From contig ML682024.1 of assembly GCA_007922195.1 (NCBI GenBank), forward strand, positions 8,711,207 through 8,775,206: 64,000 bases of DNA, given 5' to 3'. Within the stretch, counting starts at the first letter, position 1. The number at the start of each line of letters is the position of its first letter. This DNA comes from Podocnemis expansa (taxonomy: Eukaryota > Chordata > Testudines > Podocnemididae). A model generated the notes under the pieces. It was not told the origin of the DNA. It made no database searches and saw only the letters and a list, made by a program, of their open reading frames with translations. Below are positions 56,451 to 64,000 of this stretch, piece by piece. A program made the translations under genes and the position numbers.

Positions 56451-59400
56451 GGTGTACCTGTCATTGCAACACTTCTCAGGTATGTTTTGGTTGTGAATTC
56501 TATTTGCTCTTTTCAAATGTTCTGTGGAGGTAATGTATTGAAGGTGACTCATAATATGCACATAAAGATGCTTCTGAGAGGATGACAAAAATCTTTTAAA
56601 TGTTCTGGAGTACCTGGAATGACTCCAGAGCTCTGCAGGGTTGCTGAATCTCTAGTAATGATGACAACTAATCCTGGAAATCTTTTTGGAGAAAGACAAA
56701 GATGTTTAAACATTGGTTGGTTAACCCTTCCAAAGCAGGGATAAACTCAAAAGTATAACATTACTTAAAGATAAGCATAAAGTCCCTATCTTATACAAGG
56801 AAATGGATGTGTGGTCGAGTGTAGTGTTATAGATGAGAATTACAAGCATGGTAGACTTGAAACTGTGTGCTAAGTTTCAAATGCTAAAAGGACCAAATGA
56901 AATAGTGCCACGGAAGCATCCCATGAGCATAATAGCACACCTCAACAAATGATGGTGATTCGATAGATGGAGTTTACCAGTGTTTGATCCATTAGCATGT
57001 GGAGCTATATAAAGTATGATGACCGTATTCACATTAAAATATGGTGACTGATCTATGAACACTGTAGAAGATGTATCACAATTATGTAATAAAGAATGCT
57101 GTGTAAGCTATGTGAGTACTTTATGTGAAGATATTTCTTTCCTATGTGATTGACTCTCAGATGAGTAATAAACACATGACAGATTTATTTTAGACAAGAA
57201 CTCTGTGACCAGTCATGTTTGAAGAGACTTCCAGGAGAACCAACACTTGGAAGGCCTGCTCTTGAAAATGTGCCAGAGTGCTTCTGTATAGCATTAGTCT
57301 ACCGACTGAGCAGAGCATGGAGCAAACTGGCATCACGTGTGTGCCCCTGTAGATGTGTGATCTATCTGATTTTTTTTTTGCATTGTTATGTAATGTGACT
57401 GAGGCACAAGGCACGGCTCCGCCCCGCCGCCCCCAAAGGTCCCCCCACGGGTGCTGCGCGCCCGGCCAGGAGGGCCCCCAGAGCTGGCGGGGCTCAGTGG
57501 TATTCATCAGCAAATCATCTGAAAGTCTTTGGGTGTTTGGTCTGTCCTTAGCCAACGCTGGTGCGCTCTCACAATGCACAAAGTCATCACTGTGAGAAAA
57601 GACACTGAGGTCTTGGGAAACAGCTTGTCATGCAGGGCCAGGCATGGGTATGGGCTGGAGTTTTCAGTGTCTGTATGTGTTTTCTGTTCTGCAGTTTGTA
57701 GTGGCCAAATGCTTGGCCATCATGAAACAATCATGCCCTGTGCAGGGGAGCAGGGAATAAGGACAGTAAGCTATGTTCCTTCTGTCTCTTCAGCCTCTCA
57801 ATCTGTGGCTGACTGGTCTTTGAGAGATTGGTGTTAACTTGGAGAGTGAATTCTAACTCATAGCTCCTTGTTCATTTGTTATCTCTTGGTCTGATTCTGT
57901 TCCAGCATAATTGGTTCTGCTTGGAGCAGTGAACAGTGATGTGAAATACATAATGAAGCCTTAAATGGTGTCTGCGTGCAATTAAAATAATTGGGCTTCT
58001 ACCTAGGCCTGAATCTTTTCACAAACCCCATTTCTTCCATGTCATTTGCTCTTTCTCATGTTTTCATTCCACCTCAGCAATGCATCAGATGTATATGTGC
58101 CCCTCACACTTCCTTATTCTTGCTGCAGTCACTGAATCCCCTTCTGCTTGGTGACTTGGCAAGGAGGTGCAGTGTGGAGCACACATGCATGTGTGATGGA
58201 TGGAGTGTAGTCTGGAGGCTCATTCACCTTGGTCTTGACAGAAGTGCAAAATGAGTTCTCAAGCGCACAGGTGAGAGAGGATATTCCAGTTGGGGCCCAA
58301 GAAAAATAATGAAGGCCAAAGGGACTGCATCAGCTCCTTGGTTAAAAATGATGCTGTTATAGTTAGACAAGATAACAAGAGGGCCCTCTGGATGTAGGAG
58401 TAAAGTTTTTGGTTTAATGATTCCATAATCTGATATAACATCAGGCCTGTAAGACATAATGAAGACATGGCAGAATTTACATCTTTGCTGCTTTAAAGGG
58501 TCCAAACTCAGAAGCTCAGCCAGGTGGAGGTTTGACGTTTGATGTACTCAAACATTTTTTTCCTCTAGTTTTGTTTGACGTGATTGAGAGAGAATCTGGG
58601 AGCTGTGGAAAGTGGTGCTGGGTATGATGGCTGTAAACGTAGGAGCCTTTTAAACAATCGCAGATGGCTGGTTTGCTGGCATGTGACTACACCCGGGTGC
58701 ATGCCTGGAACTGTTCGGAGGCCATACCTGGAGTACCATCATCTCTCTGTGCTTAGCATCTCACAGGACCACTATTATTTTTCTTACAGCTGCGCACAGT
58801 GGCCCCTACTATTACTAGGGGAAGGGTGGGGGTGCAGCCATGGTGTGGTGCAGCATAGACAAGACTGCAGCTTCCCTGGGACTTGACATTAGTAGCAGTG
58901 TAGGGGGAGAGGTAGGGGGGTGATCACTAAATTGGCATAATACTGTTACTAGCTGATGATGGGAAGAGGGTTGGGAAATTCACATGTAAGGGGGTGTTGG
59001 GGAAATCCCTGGACAGCACTGCTATGCATACATCAGGAGCAGTTCTGGGCATCTAGGCTGGGAAACACCAATGACCTAGCCCTAACCCCAGGATTCTCCA
59101 AGAGGGGCAGGGTCTGACTGGCCAGGCTACCAGCACAGGTGGGAGACAGCTTCTTGCTCCTGAGTGAAGATCTGTGGTTGCAGCAGAGAACCTGGGGAAA
59201 CAGACACAGGGAATCCTGAGTAAATCCATGTTCCAAGCCCATGGGTCACTTCCAAACTGGAACAGGGCAAGAAATCCCTCTTTTCTATCACTTTGCTTTT
59301 GTCAATAAAATCTGACTCACCCTGGAGTGTCCAGCTATTGCAGCGAGGCACCTGGGGAGAGAATGAGAGTAATGCATTGTTGTTTGGCCCTTGTAAATGC

Positions 59401-59945
59401 CCATAAGGGAAGACACCTCACTGAGCACATTATAGCCTCACGGCTCCCATTTCTTCCCCACCTGGGCAAGGCACCTCAATGGGCTACACTTGGCACAGGG
59501 TAAACTGGTCCTAACCAACTTACTTATAATATTATAAATTTTTATGTAAAAATATAATATGAGGAAGCCACTCTCCAAGCGGAGCAAAGCCCAGAAGGTT
59601 ATGTGTGTTTCTGCTTCTCCAGAGTGAACTCTCCCTCCAGGATTTGACACTGCTCACTGCTTCCAAACACCTGAGACATTTAGGGGTAGGGGTGTCAAGC
59701 ATACAGCTCACGGGCTGGATACAGCCTACCAACCTCTTTGGTATGGCCCATGAAGCTGTCTGCATCGTGCTTTGAGACCACATTCTGTCACTCTCTGTGA
59801 AGGAGAGACTGTGGTTTCATGGCACCAGGGAATGCAGTCTCACATACATAGTGCTCCACGATGCCATGAGAGTGCACAGGTCTCAAAGCATTGTGTAGTC
59901 TTGGGTATGCAAGACTGCTCTCTGCCATCACACACTCTCTCCCTA
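56451..59945. other. Unassigned sequence with a short CpG-dense spot
   Basis: No gene recognised. A roughly 75-bp GC-rich block at 57410-57485 holds about ten CpG in otherwise CpG-poor DNA. A TCAATAAAATCTG polyadenylation-like signal lies near 59300 with no attached gene. Several open frames of 60-130 codons lack motifs. Confidence 0.35.
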
Positions 59946-60488
59946 ACATTGGCTATGTCTTCACTACAGGGCTCAGTTAAGCCGTCTTCATAAAGTCTGC
60001 TTAAAGTAGACCTTATTAAGCCAGCTTAGCATGTCCACAGTCAAAATGGCAGGAGACTGCCCACATCCACACTGGCAGCTGCTAGGTCACCCTAGGAGTA
60101 GTGCGTTGTGGGTACCTGACCCACAGTGCACCACAGCAGAGGTGCCCCTCTCTTCTGGCCACTTCTTTACTACAGGAAGTGAGTGACCACACCACCCTCC
60201 ATATGGTGTGTAGCAACAGGGAGGCCACGGAGCCTGATGTAGCCCAGCGATGTGCCAGCGCAGCACCCCGCACCCTCCCTGTGTTGCCCAGACTCCTCTG
60301 GTTCTGGAACAGATGCTGCAGCTTAACTGCCTGCACAGGGGCAGGGCACAGCAGTTGTTAGGACTCAAACACTAGGAAACAGCACATAGAGGAAGCTGAA
60401 GTCAAATCACCTGCTATAATGGGAGAAAAAAAATCATAGTCAGGATTTAATCCAGATTTCACACAATCTAATCTAAAAGAAATAGCAA

Positions 60489-60517
60489 CTTTCTTTCTTT
60501 CTTTCTTTCTTTCTTTC
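60489..60517. repeat. (CTTT)n microsatellite
   Basis: About seven perfect CTTT units. Confidence 0.9.
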
Positions 60518-60569
60518 CATGTGCTGTTTCCTAGTCTTTGAATTTTAACAACTGCTTTGATTTGCTGTT

Positions 60570-60745
60570 AGAGTGTGACCCGATACTATGTCTTACACTA
60601 CCCTACATTTATTTCCTACCATTCCGTAAATTCCCCCATCGTCAAACTCTCTGATGAAGTGGGATTTTTCTCCCATGAAAGCTCATCCAATAAATAAATT
60701 TGTTAGTCTTAAACAGTGCCTCTGGACTCCTTGTTTGCTTTACAA
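60570..60745 (+). mobile_element. PLE 3' end with hammerhead motif
   Basis: CTGATGA at 60651-60657, a GTGGG/CCCAT arm and GAAA at 60677-60680, followed by AATAAATTTGTTAGTC and CTCCTTGTTTGC. Stem II has one G-T pair. The box pattern is complete, but the cleavage-site hairpin is degenerate. Confidence 0.7.
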
Positions 60746-61495
60746 GAATATCAGGGAGGTCCTTTGAGAAGGGGAAACACACAGGGTTGGGTAGAGAGGG
60801 TGGAGACATTGAGGATAGGGCTGAGAAGGGCAAGTTGGGGAGACACAGGTTTGGGCAGAGAAGGGAGAGACACCCTGGGTAAGGAAGAGAAGGGCGAGGG
60901 GCAGACACACAGATTTGGGCAGAGAAGGGAGAGACATGGAGGACTGGGCTGAGAAGGGCAAGTTGGGGAGACACATGGGTTTGGGCAGAGAAGGAGCGAG
61001 GCAGGCAGGGTGGGGCTGATAATGGGGGAGACATGTGGGGTTGGGCTAAGAACGGGGCAGACAGATGGGCTGGGCTAAGAACAGGGGGGACAGGCAGAGT
61101 TGGGCTAAGAAGGGGAGAAGTGCTGGGGTCAGGCTAAGATGCTAGGAGATGCCAGGTTGGGCTGAAAGGCTGGGCTTGGGCTGCGATGCAAGGAGATGCC
61201 GGGTCAGGTTGTGATGCGGGGGGATGTCGGGTTGGGCTGAGATGCTGGGGTCAGGCTGTGGTGCAGGGAAATGCCAAATTGAGCTGCAATGTGGGGAGAT
61301 GCCAGTTGGGCTGTGACGAAGGGATATGCTGGGTTGGGCTGAGATTCTGGGATCAGGCTGCAGTATAGGGAGATATTAGGGTTGGGCTGAGATTCTGGGG
61401 TCAGGCTGAGATGCTGGGGTCAGGCTAAGAACAGGGAAATGCTGGGCCTGGCTGTGATGCCTGGTTGGACTCAGAACAGTGGAGATGCCGGATCA
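60740..61495 (+). repeat. G-rich minisatellite
   Basis: Two unit types: GGGAGACACAGGTTTGGGCA then GAGAAGGG in the left half, and GGGTTGGGCTGAGATGCTGG then GGTCAGGCTG in the right half, about 30-60 bp each. The frames on both strands are low-complexity and not coding. Confidence 0.7.
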
Positions 61496-61744
61496 GTCAG
61501 GGAAAATGTCTTCTGTGGTTGGGAGGCCAATTAAGTCGACCTAAGGCAACTCCCTCTCCACATTGCCTTAATTTGACTTCATAAAGTTGACTTAACTGTA
61601 AAGTTGACTTTTTAAGTGGAAGTTATAAAGTCGACTTTACCTGAAGCTAAAGTTGACTCTATTGCCCTGCAGTGTAGACAGGGCTTTGCTTAAGTCAACT
61701 TAAGGGCCCTTAAGGCGACTTAAATACACAGTTTAGACATACCC

Positions 61745-62302
61745 ACACTGAGACTGTGGCCTCATGACATCACGGAATGCTGTGTATGCCACACTCCTAT
61801 GGTGATATCTTGCTTGGCCAGCCTCATGTAAGCCAGGCCTTCTATGGCTCACTTTAACTTCATTTAATTCAAATCTGGCCTGCCACAGCAAATGAGTTTG
61901 ATACCCCTATTTAAGGGCCTTTTTAAACAAGATTTTTTTCTATTTATACTTACTTTGACTCTCACATATAGAGATAAGGATATCCTCCACATACATTATC
62001 TCAGCCTTCAGCTGCACAATACAGACAGCAGGTGGGCACAAATAGTCCACCAGAGCATCATCTGTTGCAACTCATTGCTGTACTATCACATCCTGCTCCA
62101 CACTTGTATGGAGTGGCAGTGGCATACTGAGGGGGAAGGGGGAGCAGAAGGGGAGCCATGCCCCTGGATGCTGGCCTGGTGGTAGCACTGTTCAGGCCCT
62201 CTTTGGAAGAGCAGTTCTCACACTGTTGCAGCTAACCAGGGACCAGGCTGTGATCCCCATCCGACTCCCCTTCCCACACCAGCCAGGAGTGGGAGCAACA
62301 CC
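61745..62302. other. Unassigned sequence
   Basis: No gene or named repeat recognised. Confidence 0.4.
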
Positions 62303-62760
62303 ATAGAATCATAGGGTTGGAAGGGACCTCATGAGGTCATCTAGTCTGACCCCCTGCCAAAAAAAGCAGGACCACTCCCACTAAATTATTCCAGCTAGAG
62401 TTTTATCCAGCCGGGCCTTAAACATCTCCAAAGATGGAGATTCCACCACCTCCCTAGGTAGCCCATCCCAATGCTTTACCACCCTCCTACTAAGAAAGTT
62501 TTTCCTAATATCCAGCCTCAACCTCCCCAGCTGCAACTTGAAACCTTTGCTCCTTGTTCTATCCTTTGTTACTACGGAGAACAACCGAGTTCCATCCTTC
62601 TTGGAGCATCCCTTCAGGTAGTTGAAGGTTGCTATCCTATCCCCCCTCAGTCTTCTCTTCTGCAGGCTAAATAAGCCTAGTTCCTTCAGAGGACTTGTGC
62701 TCCAGCCCCTTGATCTTTTTTGTTTCCCTCCACTGGACTCTTTCTAATTTGCCGTCACTT
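62303..62760 (-). mobile_element. CR1 LINE 3' end
   Basis: The minus-strand frame 62381-62584 has [20 protein letters not shown] then [20 protein letters not shown], the last part of CR1 ORF2. The 3' end is TAGAATCATAGGGTTGG at 62303-62320. Useful as the uninterrupted reference for the CR1 at 39012. Confidence 0.88.
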
Positions 62761-64000
62761 GCTCCTCTTCCACACTCCCTCACTGGCCTAGTTTTTGCTC
62801 AGCCGATAATAATGTAGTGTGTAGCAGAGCCAATGGCAGGGTTGGGAGCCTCTGCAGCAGTTTCAGTCTTGAAAGAAGTACGCCCGGCTGGTGGAAGCAA
62901 AGCAGCCCTCAGCTGTCTCTAGGCTGAGTCTGAAGATGCTGCAGATTTCACTATGATCTGCCCCTCTCCTTCATGTGCTGGCATACTAAAAGGGAGGAAC
63001 AAGGTCCTTTGCTGCTCAGGGGTGTTTGGGGGGGCAGCTCCCAGTGTAATTCCAGCACCCACTGAAGGCAGTGGAAGACTTTCCAATGAGAGCTTTCTTC
63101 AGGAATGTGCCCTTTGAATGGAGGACAGGAAGTGGTAACACTTTGACTCAGAGCCCCAGGCCATGGCAATGTAGGAATGGGTATTGCAGGCAGGGACTCA
63201 GATGCACAAGCCCTGGGACCTTGAGAATGCTTTCTTCCCATTCACTTCTATCACTTACAGGTTGGTGGTTTAACGCATGTCCAGACAGTCACATCTGGGA
63301 TCTACCCATCCTCAACCAGTTAACACGTTTGCCCCTCATCGCTATATTTCCCCCTTGTGTGCAGGTGACCCCCAGTAATCCCCAAACTCTCCAAAAGCTC
63401 TTACAGACAGGAATCTCATCAGGAACATTGCTGGTGTCAGACTGGTTTTGTTCCCTGTGGGGGGTAACAAGACCGGGGTGTTAGTGATGTGGCATGTTCT
63501 CTCTGTTTTTGGAGATAGAGCTGTGAGTAGGTTTCTTTCTATGAGCCCTGCAGGTGGGGGTTGCAGAAGGCAGGCAGGAAACATACACTGTGAAGGGTGG
63601 GGGTGCATCCTTGTGTGGACAGGATAGTGGCAGAGCCTGGAACTGCCTCTAGTCCCCACGTGTCTTTCCCTTTTTGTTTCAAACATGCTCACTTTGCTCT
63701 TGGTGAGTTTGATGGGAACAGGCCAGTTGGACGAACCCCTTCCTTAAGTGTCTCCTTGTAACACCCAGATCCCATCCCAATAAGGGCATTCTTTCAGCCC
63801 TTTTCAAACATTCTTCTGGGTGGACTGCAACTCCGCACATCAGGAAACCTGAGCTCCATTATGATGCTGGTGCAGCTCTCGGGCCTTCTGTGAAGCAGAG
63901 AGGTGGGACCCAGAATGTGGAAATGAGATAGGAGAGGAACAGTCTGCTCTTACCTTTGATCCCTTAGTAGAGACATGACTGGAAGGCAGTGAGACATGAC
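62761..64000. other. Unassigned sequence to right edge
   Basis: Open frames at 63071-63484 (plus) and 63342-63692 (minus) are modest and without motifs. No splice-linked gene model could be supported. Confidence 0.35.

Larger units (their letters stand above)
59951..61744. mobile_element. MITE-family element enlarged by internal repeats
   Basis: The left end GGCTATGTCTTCACTAC and right end GTTTAGACATACCC are inverted relatives of the other MITE ends. Near both ends lie AAGTCGACTTAA-like words (59990-60030 and 61530-61735). Between them sit a CTTT run, a PLE 3' end and a G-rich minisatellite. Treating this as one element is an inference; it could be two separate MITE pieces. Confidence 0.45.

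Noticed and set aside
1..64000. CRISPR arrays, operons or bacterial promoters
   Set aside because: No short direct repeats with regular unique spacers; the sequence is plainly vertebrate nuclear DNA.

Overview
The window is vertebrate nuclear DNA. It is intron-rich and CpG-poor, with assembly gaps at 1912-1921 and about 50253-50652, and it carries no prokaryotic gene organisation. The repeats are CR1 LINEs, MIR-type SINEs, Penelope-like elements (PLEs) with GIY-YIG and hammerhead remnants, Ty3/Gypsy elements, ERV solo LTRs, hAT elements and short inverted-repeat elements (MITEs). Together they fit a non-avian sauropsid, most likely a turtle. That assignment is an inference from repeat content; no single-copy marker gene is present.

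Region 1 (about 600-21725) is a large inverted duplication. The left arm (600-4585) carries, on the minus strand, the first three exons of an immunoglobulin-superfamily leukocyte-receptor-like gene: a signal-peptide exon, a 39-nt mini-exon and one 294-nt Ig-domain exon. All exons are phase 1 and open. The right arm (about 16475-21725) carries the mirror copy on the plus strand with the same splice sites, but two in-frame nonsense codons in the Ig exon make it a pseudogene. Both arms share an older MIR and an older CR1. Only the right arm has a MITE in the MIR. The roughly 12-kb spacer is mostly two decayed Gypsy elements. Gypsy-2 is complete, with two 203-204 bp LTRs and a perfect 5-bp target-site duplication (TSD), CCAGG. 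The spacer also holds two PLE fragments and an orphan signal-peptide-like exon.

Region 2 (21726-34350) has no convincing gene. It holds repeat fragments, a 1-kb ERV solo LTR with TSD GATTC, a long degenerate GT-rich minisatellite split by a hAT element with an 8-bp TSD (TTTGGAGG), and a small retroviral integrase relic.

Region 3 (34354-37856) is a rearranged Gypsy-type element with LTR pieces in both orientations and an 18-nt primer-binding site matching tRNA-Ile. Region 4 (39012-44330) is a nested stack: a CR1 hit by two different solo LTRs, one of which was then hit by a GC-rich hAT. Region 5 (44995-56450) has a 45-bp minisatellite, a decayed ERV pol on the minus strand interrupted by a hAT and a MITE, a PLE copy, two more solo LTRs of the same 1-kb family, and another CR1 carrying two solo LTRs. 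Region 6 (56450-64000) has no recognised gene. It holds a short CpG-dense spot, a MITE-like element containing a PLE end and a minisatellite, and a CR1 3' end.

The only plausible host gene is the Ig-receptor 5' end at 1957-3469, which would continue off the left edge. Everything else recognised is repeat-derived.
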